Assembly: GCA_046092445.1 (NCBI GenBank)
Contig: JBJTDR010000081.1
Coordinates: 1-44,262 of the forward strand
DNA length: 44,262 bases
Direction: 5' to 3'
Source of the DNA: CAIUPE01 sp046092445
GTDB lineage: Bacteria; Pseudomonadota; Alphaproteobacteria; Rhizobiales; Beijerinckiaceae
The translations under genes were made by a program, and so were the position numbers. Numbering within the stretch: the first letter of the stretch is position 1; each line of letters opens with the position of its first letter. Shown in pieces: positions 32,506 through 40,358 of this stretch. The notes beneath the pieces were generated by a model. That model was not told where the DNA came from. It did no database searches and saw nothing but the letters and a program-made list of their open reading frames with translations.

Positions 32506-33614
32506 TGTATGTCGCAGTCAAAGGCGGCGAAGCTGCCATTCTCGCCACCCATGATCTGATCGCCGAAGAACGCCGCGGCGACCCGTCAATTCCCGAACTC
32601 TCCGTCACGCAAATTCGCGAGCAAATGGCGTTGTCCGTCGCACGCGTCATGAATGAGGGCTCACTCTACGACAGGGACTTGGGCGCGCTGGCATTGAAAC
32701 AGGCGCAGGGCGACGTCATCGAAGCCGCCTTTCTGATGCGCGCTTACCGCACGACCCTGCCGCGCTTCGGCTCCTCTGTGCCGTTGGATACCGCGGCAAT
32801 GGCGATCCGCCGGCGCATTTCGGCTACCTACAAGGATTTGCCCGGCGGGCAGGTGCTTGGACCAACCTATGATTACACCCATCGCTTGTTCGATTTTGCC
32901 TTGATGGCCGAGATTGGTTCGGAGCCCGAGGCACAGTTGGCTGTCAGTCCGCTGGATGACACAATGCCGCGCGTGCCCGACATTCTCGGCGATGAAGGCT
33001 TGATGGAAGCGGAATCCCCACCCGCTGACGATCCCCGTCCCTTTGATCTGACCCGTGATCCCATCGAATTTCCTGCTGACCGTGACGTCCGTCTGCAAAC
33101 CATGGCACGCGGCGATGAAGGCTTTCTTCTCGGCCTCGCTTACTCCGTCCAGCGCGGTTTTGGCGGCAATCATCCCTTCGCGGGCGAAATCCGGCTGGGC
33201 GAGGTTTCTGTCGAATTCATCCCAGAAGAACTCGGCTTCGCCATTGATCTTGGCGATGTCACCTTGACCGAGTGCCAGATGGTCAACCAGTTTCAGGGCG
33301 GCAAAGACATTCCACCCCAATTCACGCGCGGCTATGGCCTCGCCTTCGGACATTCCGAACGCAAAGCCATGTCGATGGCGATCATCGACCGTTCCCTGAA
33401 AGCACGTCATTTCGGAGAGGCCGCGGAATATCCGGCGCAGCAAGAGGAATTCGTCCTCTATCACTGCGACAATGTCGAGGCCGCGGGCTTCGTCGAGCAT
33501 TTGAAGCTGCCCCATTACGTCGATTTTCAGGGCGAATTGGAGCTTCTCCGCAAAATCCGCCGCGAACAGGAAGAGCGCGCCGCGCAAGCAGCGCAGTTGG
33601 AGGCCGCAGAATGA
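32505..33614 (+). CDS. phnI: C-P lyase complex subunit PhnI (phosphonate ribosyl-triphosphate synthase subunit)
   Basis: A 369-aa protein (E. coli 354) with nucleosidase activity that, with PhnG, PhnH and PhnL, attaches the phosphonate to ribose 5-triphosphate in place of adenine. The start MYVAVKGGEAAILATHDL is conserved, and the segments GFLLGLAYSVQRGFGGNHPFAGE and CQMVNQFQGGKDIPPQFTRGYGLAFGHSERKAMSM are strong family markers. It overlaps phnH by 1 nt and phnJ by 4 nt. Confidence 0.95.
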   Translation: MYVAVKGGEAAILATHDLIAEERRGDPSIPELSVTQIREQMALSVARVMNEGSLYDRDLGALALKQAQGDVIEAAFLMRAYRTTLPRFGSSVPLDTAAMAIRRRISATYKDLPGGQVLGPTYDYTHRLFDFALMAEIGSEPEAQLAVSPLDDTMPRVPDILGDEGLMEAESPPADDPRPFDLTRDPIEFPADRDVRLQTMARGDEGFLLGLAYSVQRGFGGNHPFAGEIRLGEVSVEFIPEELGFAIDLGDVTLTECQMVNQFQGGKDIPPQFTRGYGLAFGHSERKAMSMAIIDRSLKARHFGEAAEYPAQQEEFVLYHCDNVEAAGFVEHLKLPHYVDFQGELELLRKIRREQEERAAQAAQLEAAE

Positions 33615-34564
33615 GCACCGCCCAAAAGACCCCCGCCCAAGAGACCACCGCGCATCACACGCACGACCCCGACTATAATTACGGCTATCTCGACGAGCAG
33701 ACGAAGCGCATGATCCGTCGTGCCCTCTTGAAAGCCGTCGCCATCCCCGGCTATCAGGTGCCGTTCGGTTCACGAGAAATGCCGCTTGCGCGCGGCTGGG
33801 GCACAGGCGGCATCCAGATCACCGCCTCCCTCATCGGCCCCGATGATACGCTGAAAGTCATCGATCAAGGCGCTGACGACACGACCAATGCCGTCTCGAT
33901 CCGCCGCTTTTTCGAGCGCGTTGCGGGTGCAAAGCCCACCGAAGAAACGGACGAGGCGACGATCATTCAAACGCGCCACCGCATTCCGGAAAAGCCCCTG
34001 AACGCCGATCAGATCCTCGTCTACCAGGTGCCGCAACCCGAACCGCTCCGTAAACTCGAACCCTCGGAGGCCGAAACGCGGAAAATGCACGCCTGGGCCG
34101 AATACGGCCCGATGCATGTGCGCCTCTACGAAGACATCGCCCGCTTCGGCCATGTTGCAACCACCTATTCCTACCCCGTTCTCGTCAATGGTCGCTACGT
34201 CATGTCGCCAACCCCGATCCCCAAATTCGACAATCCGAAAATGGATCAAATGCCCGCTTTGCAACTCTTCGGCGCGGGCCGTGAAAAGCGCATCTATGCA
34301 ATCCCGCCCTTCACCAGCGTGAAAAGCCTCGATTTCGAGGACCACCCCTTCACGATCCAGCGCTGGAGCGAACCATGCGCCCTGTGCGGTGCCGCCGATT
34401 CCTATCTCGATGAAGTGATCACCGATGACAAAGGCGGGCGGATGTTCGTCTGCTCGGACAGTAATTACTGCGAAACGAGACGCGCCGACGGCCATGTCGG
34501 CAAAGAGCTCGCGACCGCGGAACAGCTCAACTACGTGACCAAAAAATCAGAGGATCAGGCATGA
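33611..34564 (+). CDS. phnJ: Radical-SAM C-P lyase PhnJ
   Basis: A 317-aa iron-sulfur enzyme that cleaves the carbon-phosphorus bond of the ribosyl phosphonate, releasing the alkane and the 1,2-cyclic phosphate. The cysteine set is C256, C259, C281 and C287 (CALC then FVCSDSNYC), that is CX2CX21CX5C. Three cysteines hold the cluster and the last would be the thiyl-radical cysteine. The front holds YGYLDEQTKRMIRRALLKAVAIPGYQVPF and GWGTGGIQIT. ATG 33611 overlaps the phnI stop (ATGA). An in-frame extension back to 33272 would run through phnI and is rejected. The N-terminal tail (about 30 residues, Thr/His/Gln-rich) is longer than in E. coli (281). Confidence 0.96.
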   Translation: MSTAQKTPAQETTAHHTHDPDYNYGYLDEQTKRMIRRALLKAVAIPGYQVPFGSREMPLARGWGTGGIQITASLIGPDDTLKVIDQGADDTTNAVSIRRFFERVAGAKPTEETDEATIIQTRHRIPEKPLNADQILVYQVPQPEPLRKLEPSEAETRKMHAWAEYGPMHVRLYEDIARFGHVATTYSYPVLVNGRYVMSPTPIPKFDNPKMDQMPALQLFGAGREKRIYAIPPFTSVKSLDFEDHPFTIQRWSEPCALCGAADSYLDEVITDDKGGRMFVCSDSNYCETRRADGHVGKELATAEQLNYVTKKSEDQA

Positions 34565-35367
34565 CCCTTGTTCAACCCATGACAAATTTTGCCATTGAAC
34601 CCGAACCGCTTTTGCTCTCCAAATCGGTCTCGAAAATGTATGGCGATCGCGTCGGATGCCTTGATGTATCGTTCAATCTATGGCCCGGCGAAGTGCTTGG
34701 CATTGTCGGCGAGTCTGGCTCGGGCAAGTCGACGCTGCTGCGTTGTCTCGCTGGCATCGACACCCCGACAGCAGGTGAAGTGCTCTTTCGGCACGGTGCA
34801 GATCCCGTCAATATTTTCGACCTTCCCGAACCGACCCGTCGCAAGATGATGCGGACCGAATGGGGTATCGTGCATCAAAACCCGCGCGACGGGTTGAGAA
34901 TGGATGTTTCTGCCGGCGGCAATGTCGGCGAACGGCTCATGGATCGCGGCGACCGCCACTATGGCAAGATCCGGGATGCCGCACTCGATTGGCTCGGGCG
35001 CGTCGAGATCGACGGCAACCGGATCGACGACCGCCCGCGCCAATTCTCCGGCGGCATGCAACAGCGTCTGCAAATCGCGCGCGTCCTCGTCCCCGAGCCG
35101 CGCCTTGTCTTTATGGACGAACCCACGGGCGGGCTGGATGTGTCGGTGCAGGCGCGCCTCCTTGATCTCTTGCGCGTGCTCGTACGCGATCTGGGCATCG
35201 CGGCCATTATCGTCACCCATGATCTTGCCGTTGCACGCCTTCTCACCGACCGTCTCATGGTGATGAAGGACGGGCGCGTCGTTGAGGAGGGGCTGACGGA
35301 TCAGGTCCTCGACGATCCCCATCATGCCTACACCCAGCTTCTGACGTCCGCCGTCCTGAGTGCCTGA
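34561..35367 (+). CDS. phnK: C-P lyase ABC protein PhnK
   Basis: A 268-aa ABC-type ATPase-like protein that docks on the C-P lyase core rather than a membrane permease. Walker A is GESGSGKST, then the PhnK-typical IVHQNPRDGLRMDVSAGGNVGERLM, the signature FSGGMQQRLQIARVL, Walker B LVFMDEPTGGLDVSVQARLLD and IVTHDLAVARLL. Its start overlaps phnJ in ATGA. After it the coupling of the operon is broken by a 60-bp gap containing a Pho box. Confidence 0.95.
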   Translation: MTLVQPMTNFAIEPEPLLLSKSVSKMYGDRVGCLDVSFNLWPGEVLGIVGESGSGKSTLLRCLAGIDTPTAGEVLFRHGADPVNIFDLPEPTRRKMMRTEWGIVHQNPRDGLRMDVSAGGNVGERLMDRGDRHYGKIRDAALDWLGRVEIDGNRIDDRPRQFSGGMQQRLQIARVLVPEPRLVFMDEPTGGLDVSVQARLLDLLRVLVRDLGIAAIIVTHDLAVARLLTDRLMVMKDGRVVEEGLTDQVLDDPHHAYTQLLTSAVLSA

Positions 35368-35372
35368 CACAG

Positions 35373-35394
35373 ATGTCGCGAAACTGTCATCGAC
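35373..35394 (+). promoter_or_regulatory. Internal Pho box before phnL
   Basis: ATGTCGC (35373-35379) and CTGTCAT (35384-35390) are 11 bp apart and match 16 of 18 positions of the phnC box across ATGTC-to-CTGTCAT. CTAGGA (35400-35405) follows after the same 9-bp gap as TTAGGC at phnC. An AAAGGAAAG ribosome site then precedes phnL. This predicts a phosphate-controlled promoter inside the C-P lyase operon. Confidence 0.78.
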
Positions 35395-35427
35395 CGGGAC
35401 TAGGACGACAAAGGAAAGACAATCACC

Positions 35428-36126
35428 ATGACAACAATGCTCCGCGCTGAAGGCCTCTCCAAGCAATTTATTCTGCACACGCAGAACAGCGTGTCGTTGC
35501 CTGTTTTCGCGCAGGTCGATTTCACAGTGAAGAAGGGCGAAGCCGTCATTCTCCACGGCGCGTCCGGCGTCGGAAAATCGACCCTTCTCCGCATTCTCTA
35601 CGGCAATTATCGTCCCTCGGCAGGCCATGTCCATGTGCTGCATGGCAGCCGGTTCGTCGACATCGTCACCGCAACCCCACGGCGTGTTCTCGAAGTCAGA
35701 CGGCGCACGCTCAGTTTTGTCAGCCAGTTTCTGCGCGTCATTCCACGCGTCTCGACAATCGATATTGTAAAGGACCCGATGCTGGCACGCGGCATCGACC
35801 CGTCGGAAGCCACGCGCCGCGCAGGTGACATGCTTGCGCGCCTGAACCTTCCGGAACGCCTCTGGACGCTCGCGCCATCAACCTTTTCGGGCGGCGAACA
35901 ACAACGCGTCAACATTGCCCGCAGCTTCGTTGACCCCACAGCGATAATGCTGCTCGACGAACCTACCGCCTCGCTTGATGCCGCCAATCGGGATGTCGTC
36001 GTCCACCTGATCGACGAAGCGCGCAACAATGGCGCAGCCATTATCGGAATTTTCCACGATGAGGCCGTGCGCGACCGCATCGCAACCCGCAGACTTGACC
36101 TCACAGCTTACAGGGCAGCAGCATGA
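35428..36126 (+). CDS. phnL: C-P lyase ABC protein PhnL
   Basis: A 232-aa ABC-type protein required with PhnGHI for making the ribosyl-triphosphate phosphonate. It opens with LRAEGLSKQFILHTQNSVSLPVF as usual for PhnL, with Walker A GASGVGKST, SFVSQFLRVIPRVSTIDIV, the signature FSGGEQQRVNIARSF, Walker B IMLLDEPTASLDAANR and GIFHDEAVRD. The length matches E. coli (226). It starts a new transcription segment (Pho box upstream) and overlaps phnM by 4 nt. Confidence 0.95.
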   Translation: MTTMLRAEGLSKQFILHTQNSVSLPVFAQVDFTVKKGEAVILHGASGVGKSTLLRILYGNYRPSAGHVHVLHGSRFVDIVTATPRRVLEVRRRTLSFVSQFLRVIPRVSTIDIVKDPMLARGIDPSEATRRAGDMLARLNLPERLWTLAPSTFSGGEQQRVNIARSFVDPTAIMLLDEPTASLDAANRDVVVHLIDEARNNGAAIIGIFHDEAVRDRIATRRLDLTAYRAAA

Positions 36127-37268
36127 CCAGAACAATCCTCACAAATGCCAGGCTCGTGCTTGAAGACGAAGTCGTGACTGGCACACTCACATTCGACCAT
36201 GACGGCATCGTCGCCGTCGACACAGGCCTCTCGCACCTGCCGACCGCGATCGATGTCGAGGGTGATTACGTCACACCGGGTATCGTCGAGATGCATACCG
36301 ACAATATGGAAAAACATTTCGTTCCGAGGCCCGGCGTGTTCTGGCCCAACGGCCTAGCCGCCGCCCTCGCACACGACGCCCAGATGGCCGCCGCCGGCGT
36401 AACGACAGTCTATGATTCAATCTGCGCCGGTTCGGTTTTTGGCCAAAAAGACTATCGCCGTGAAATTTTCCCGCAAGTGATCCGCGCGATCGAGGAAGGC
36501 ATGAACGCCAATGCTTTCCGGATTGATCACAAGGTGCACATCCGCTGCGAATTGACTGGCGACGAGTTGGTGGACGACGTCTCACCCTTCGCGGATAACC
36601 CGCTTGTCTGCCTTGTTTCACTGATGGATCACACGCCCGGCAAGCGTCAATGGCGGAATCTGGATGATCTCAAACGCTACAATATAGGCTCCGGCGAAAA
36701 GACCGTAACCCAGCATGATGAGGATGTTGCCATCCGTATGGACGTAGGGCCGAAAAATATGGAGCGGAATTGGCCTTTGATCGTCGATATGTTCGGATCG
36801 CGCGGCGTCCCTCTTGCAACCCATGATGACACAACAGAGGACGATGTTGACGCAGGCGTCCGCTCGGGCGCAGTCATCTCGGAGTTCCCCACCACCGTCG
36901 TGGCGGCGCGTGAGGCAAAGCGGCGCGGCCTTGCGACAATTGCGGGTGCGCCAAATGTCGTGCGTGGTGGCTCTCATTCTGGCGGCGTCGCCGCTGCCGA
37001 ACTTGCGACGCTTGGCCTGCTCGACGGGCTGTCATCAGATTATGTTCCGGCAAGCCTTCTTCAGGCTGTCCTGAAGCTCAATACCGATCATGGAATTGCC
37101 TTCCCCGGCGCCATGGCGATGGTCACGTGGAAGGTCGCAGACATGGTCGGCCTTAAGGATCGTGGCCATTTGAAGCAGGGATTGCGGGCCGATATTCTTC
37201 GCTTCCGCGTTGCCGGCTCAACCCCGATCGTTCGGGGCCTTTGGTCGAACGGCCGCGTAGCATTCTGA
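36123..37268 (+). CDS. phnM: Alpha-D-ribose 1-methylphosphonate 5-triphosphate diphosphatase
   Basis: A 381-aa amidohydrolase-fold enzyme that removes pyrophosphate from the ribosyl-triphosphate phosphonate before C-P cleavage. The metal region TPGIVEMHTDNMEKH is at residues 51-65 (an HxD-type variant, HTD), with further ligand segments in FRIDHKVHIRCEL, VPLATHDDTTEDDVD and GAPNVVRGGSHSGGVAA. It is coupled to phnL by ATGA, and the next gene follows after 2 bp. Confidence 0.95.
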   Translation: MTRTILTNARLVLEDEVVTGTLTFDHDGIVAVDTGLSHLPTAIDVEGDYVTPGIVEMHTDNMEKHFVPRPGVFWPNGLAAALAHDAQMAAAGVTTVYDSICAGSVFGQKDYRREIFPQVIRAIEEGMNANAFRIDHKVHIRCELTGDELVDDVSPFADNPLVCLVSLMDHTPGKRQWRNLDDLKRYNIGSGEKTVTQHDEDVAIRMDVGPKNMERNWPLIVDMFGSRGVPLATHDDTTEDDVDAGVRSGAVISEFPTTVVAAREAKRRGLATIAGAPNVVRGGSHSGGVAAAELATLGLLDGLSSDYVPASLLQAVLKLNTDHGIAFPGAMAMVTWKVADMVGLKDRGHLKQGLRADILRFRVAGSTPIVRGLWSNGRVAF

Positions 37269-37270
37269 CC

Positions 37271-37975
37271 ATGACGGAGGAGAGCCCCCGCTACGCCCTC
37301 TATTTCGCGCCCGACCCGTCATCGCCTCTTTGGCGTTTCGGCTCGTCTGTCATCGGCTATGACGCGGCAAGCGGAGAGCTGGTTGAGCCGCTACTCCAGC
37401 CGGACACAATGTTGTCCCGTTCATGGTCGGACCTCACCGAGGAGCCACGCCGCTACGGCTTTCATGCCACGCTGAAGGCGCCCTTCCGGCTGGCGCAAGA
37501 CACCGACGAAGCCAAGCTGATCGCAGCGATGCATCGATTTGCAACCGGTGCACAGTCTGTCCCGATTGCCGGGCTTTCGGCGACCTCGATCGGCCCCTTC
37601 ATCGCGCTCACGCCGATGGGCGATGAAACCGCCCTCAACGCACTCGCCAGTCGCATCGTCAAAGAGTTCGACATATTCCGCGCGCCACTCTCGGATGCCG
37701 ATATTGCACGTCGCCTGAAATCGCCGCTCACGCCGCGCCAACATGAATACCTTATGCAGTTCGGCTATCCTCATGTTCACGAGGAATTCCGGTTCCACAT
37801 GACATTGACCGGTCCGCTTCATGACGAGGAGCACGAGGTCGCCTTGGCGCACCTGAAAGCGGCATTCGCCCGGGAAGTCCCCGAACCTGTGACGACGATT
37901 GATCGTATCTGTCTATTTCGGCAAGCTCATGCGGCAGACAAATTCAGGCGCGTTGACTGTGCCCCGCTTCGCTGA
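37271..37975 (+). CDS. 2H-phosphoesterase-like phosphonate operon protein (DUF1045)
   Basis: A 234-aa protein of the DUF1045/phosphonate-operon 2H family. The two catalytic HxT motifs are H65-A-T67 in GFHATLKAPF and H176-M-T178 in FRFHMTLTGPL, the layout of 2H (LigT-like) cyclic phosphodiesterases. No phnP is present in the window, and PhnP normally opens the phosphoribosyl 1,2-cyclic phosphate made by PhnJ. This protein is the obvious candidate to do so, or to process a related cyclic phosphate, but that is inference. ATG 37271 lies 2 bp after the phnM stop. Its last 32 nt overlap the convergent phnN. Confidence 0.88.
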   Translation: MTEESPRYALYFAPDPSSPLWRFGSSVIGYDAASGELVEPLLQPDTMLSRSWSDLTEEPRRYGFHATLKAPFRLAQDTDEAKLIAAMHRFATGAQSVPIAGLSATSIGPFIALTPMGDETALNALASRIVKEFDIFRAPLSDADIARRLKSPLTPRQHEYLMQFGYPHVHEEFRFHMTLTGPLHDEEHEVALAHLKAAFAREVPEPVTTIDRICLFRQAHAADKFRRVDCAPLR

Positions 37976-38531
37976 GCACGGCGCTGTCCCGAATTGCAGC
38001 CAGAAACGGCTTGAGCGCGTCCTGCATCGTCGTCTCGTTGCGGATTTCAACCAGCTTGGCGTTCGAGACCGACAACGGGACTTCTCGTCTCAGCCGCGAT
38101 TCGATCTCGTCGGCCGTCTCGCGGCCACGGCCTGCAATTCTCCGGGCCAGAAGCGCCGGATCACACACAATCGACAACACGGTGACCTGATCAAATCCCG
38201 CTTCCGCCATCGAAATCACTGCGCGCGAAACATTCACAATCGCTGTCTCACCCCGCGCAATTCCCGCGAGGCACGATTTCCGGATCCCGTAATGCAAACC
38301 GTGCGCACCCCAACTCAGCGCAAACTGGCCCGCAGCCTCGGCACGCTCGAAATCCGCTACGTCCATCGTGTCGTGATCCTCCGCGTCGATCTGCGCGATC
38401 CGGGTGATCACGCGGCGCGGAAACACAAACTGTGCGTCAGCTTTGAGCTGCTCGCGCGCCAACCCGATCAGCGTGTCTTTGCCACTGCCCGAAGGCCCGA
38501 CAACCAGCACCAAGACACCGCAACCGCTCAT
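37944..38531 (-). CDS. phnN: Ribose 1,5-bisphosphokinase
   Basis: This 195-aa kinase turns ribose 1,5-bisphosphate into PRPP with ATP, the last step of the C-P lyase route. Walker A GPSGSGKDT is at residues 12-20. The guanylate-kinase-like body has FVFPRRVITRIAQIDAEDHDTM, GQFALSWGAHGLHYGIRKS and RGRGRETADEIESRL, all PhnN markers. It is inverted relative to its operon: its 3' end overlaps the 2H gene and its 5' end faces the acetyltransferase gene 25 bp away. ATG 38543 is a second possible start; neither has a strong ribosome site. Confidence 0.93.
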   Translation of the reverse strand: MSGCGVLVLVVGPSGSGKDTLIGLAREQLKADAQFVFPRRVITRIAQIDAEDHDTMDVADFERAEAAGQFALSWGAHGLHYGIRKSCLAGIARGETAIVNVSRAVISMAEAGFDQVTVLSIVCDPALLARRIAGRGRETADEIESRLRREVPLSVSNAKLVEIRNETTMQDALKPFLAAIRDSAVLSEAGHSQRA

Positions 38532-38556
38532 ATTTTTCTGCATAATGGAGGATGAA

Positions 38557-39189
38557 ATGACTGACAAGAAACTTAGCTCCGTGCCCCTGATCGATGCGGC
38601 GGCGTCTGTGAAACGATCAACACTTGGCCGCTACACGGAAGTTGGCGCACGCACATCGCTCGTCGAGACGATGATGGATGATTATTCCTACATCGTGAAC
38701 GATGGAAATGTCATTTATACGACAATCGGAAAATTTTGTTCGATTGCCGCCATGGTTCGCATCAATCCCGGCAATCATCCGATGCACCGGGCGACGCAGG
38801 CGCATTTCACCTATCGGGCGAGCGCCTATTTCGATGACGCCGACGATGAAGCGGAATTTTTCGAGTGGCGTCGCTCGACACCCGTCACAATCGGCCATGA
38901 TGTCTGGATCGGACACGGCGCGATCATTTTGCCCGGCCGTACAATCGGCAACGGAGCCGTCATCGCAGCAGGTGCTGTTGTCACGAAGGATGTAGCGCCC
39001 TACACCATCGTCGCAGGCGTGCCCGCAAAGCCCGTCAGACGCCGGTTTTCAGAGAAAATCGCTGATGACCTTCAAGCCCTCGCTTGGTGGGATTGGCCTC
39101 ATTCCCGGCTACGAGCGGCGCTCGACGATTTCCGTCAGCTTGAAATCGAGGCCTTCATCGAGAAATACGCGGCGGGAGCACCGCTGTAA
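38557..39189 (+). CDS. Hexapeptide-repeat acetyltransferase of phosphonate operons
   Basis: A 210-aa left-handed beta-helix acetyltransferase. Hexapeptide repeats are visible in VIYTTIGKFCSIAAMVRINPG and TIGHDVWIGHGAIILPGRTIGNGAVIAAGAVVTKDVAPYTIVAGVPAKPV, with the xenobiotic-acetyltransferase-type NHPMHR histidine segment between. It matches the transferase family found in C-P lyase clusters. It may N-acetylate aminoalkylphosphonates as PhnO does in E. coli, but it belongs to a different fold (PhnO is GNAT). GGAGG lies 5 nt before ATG 38557; the longer in-frame start at 38404 would run inside phnN and is rejected. Confidence 0.9.
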   Translation: MTDKKLSSVPLIDAAASVKRSTLGRYTEVGARTSLVETMMDDYSYIVNDGNVIYTTIGKFCSIAAMVRINPGNHPMHRATQAHFTYRASAYFDDADDEAEFFEWRRSTPVTIGHDVWIGHGAIILPGRTIGNGAVIAAGAVVTKDVAPYTIVAGVPAKPVRRRFSEKIADDLQALAWWDWPHSRLRAALDDFRQLEIEAFIEKYAAGAPL

Positions 39190-39303
39190 TTTCTGGCAAT
39201 GACAAGAATGCCGCTGTCGGATAACACATAGGGCAGACAGGGCTGATCCCGATCATGGTATGGTCGGCGCATCGCCCCTTCCTGTTGTTGGACCACAGAC
39301 CGA

Positions 39304-40347
39304 ATGAAAACGCACGCCGCAAAACCGGACCTGAAGACGCACCCGTCCGGAGTCGATCAGGCCACAAAAACATCACTTCCGGCGGTGACCAGACCAACCC
39401 GTCCCCGCAATGCCGGAACGGAATTGCACATGGACTGGTTCGAGACGGTTCAGGTCAATCTCTCGGCAACCGAACGGCGCACCGCAACGCTTGGCGGCCG
39501 CCGGACGGTGAAGAAAACCTATCAGGCCGCCTGGCTCGTCAAGGCGCTGCAATGCATTGATCTGACAACCTTGGCAGGTGACGATACACCGGGACGCGTC
39601 CACCGGCTCGCTGCCAAAGCGCGCCGCCCGCTCCGTGCCGATATTGTCGAGGCGCTCGGCCTTTCCGATACACCCCCCAGGGTTGGTGCGGTCTGCGTCT
39701 ATCCGACCATGGTTGCGCCAGCGGTGAAAGCGCTCGAAGGCTCCGGCATTCCGGTCGCTTCCGTCGCCACCGGCTTTCCGACTGGCCTGACACCTTTGCC
39801 CCAACGCCTCGCCGAGATCCGCTATGCCGTGGATATGGGCGCGGATGAGATCGACATCGTCATCAATCGCGCTCAGGTTCTCCGGCAGGAATGGACGGCG
39901 CTGTACGACGAGATTTGCGCCATGCGTGAGGCTTGCGGCAACGCGCACCTGAAAGCCATTCTGGGAACAGGCGATCTCCGAACTCTGCGCAATGTGTATA
40001 AAGCCAGCATGGTCGCGATGATGGCCGGCGCCGATTTCATCAAGACCTCCACCGGAAAGGAAGAGGTCAATGCGACCTTGCCGGTCAGTCTGGTCATGCT
40101 GCGCGCCCTGCGTGATTACGGCGATCGAACCGGAATGAAGGTTGGCTTCAAACCGGCCGGAGGCATCAGGACCGCCAAGGATGCCATGAGCTGGCTCATC
40201 TTGATGAAAGAAGAGCTTGGCCGCGAATGGCTCGAGCCTGATCTCTTCCGGATCGGTGCCAGCGCGATGCTCGCCGACATCGAACGGCAGCTCGAACATT
40301 TTGTCACCGGCCGCTATGCGTCGGCTTCCCACCACGCACTCGCCTGA
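39304..40347 (+). CDS. deoC: Deoxyribose-phosphate aldolase
   Basis: A 347-aa class I aldolase (340-type long form of rhizobia) that splits 2-deoxyribose 5-phosphate into glyceraldehyde 3-phosphate and acetaldehyde. The DeoC signatures are VGAVCVYPTMV, GADEIDIVINR, LKAILGTGDL, ADFIKTSTGK with the Schiff-base lysine, and VGFKPAGGIRT. The N-terminal start is uncertain: ATG 39304 gives a low-complexity Thr/Pro-rich tail, ATG 39430 (MDWFETVQVNLSATERR) has a better CGGAACGGAA site. The aldehyde dehydrogenase gene follows by 11 bp and could oxidise the acetaldehyde. No Pho box was found in the 114-bp gap upstream. Confidence 0.92.
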   Translation: MKTHAAKPDLKTHPSGVDQATKTSLPAVTRPTRPRNAGTELHMDWFETVQVNLSATERRTATLGGRRTVKKTYQAAWLVKALQCIDLTTLAGDDTPGRVHRLAAKARRPLRADIVEALGLSDTPPRVGAVCVYPTMVAPAVKALEGSGIPVASVATGFPTGLTPLPQRLAEIRYAVDMGADEIDIVINRAQVLRQEWTALYDEICAMREACGNAHLKAILGTGDLRTLRNVYKASMVAMMAGADFIKTSTGKEEVNATLPVSLVMLRALRDYGDRTGMKVGFKPAGGIRTAKDAMSWLILMKEELGREWLEPDLFRIGASAMLADIERQLEHFVTGRYASASHHALA

Positions 40348-40358
40348 GGATAACACCA

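Noticed and set aside
33272..33610. 113-residue N-terminal extension of PhnJ
   Set aside because: It runs through the 3' third of phnI in another frame; the ATGA overlap at 33611 is the normal operon junction.
32661..33773. 370-codon reverse-strand open frame
   Set aside because: Shadow of phnI and the start of phnJ; the plus-strand products are unmistakable.
34678..35643. 321-codon reverse-strand open frame
   Set aside because: Shadow of phnK and phnL, spanning the Pho box gap; the plus-strand ABC motifs are complete.
38545..38580. Pho box on the minus strand for phnN
   Set aside because: TTGTCAG is present once, but the position 11 bp away does not resemble the repeat unit.
39373..40356. 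327-codon reverse-strand open frame
   Set aside because: Shadow of deoC; no ribosome site or family motif.
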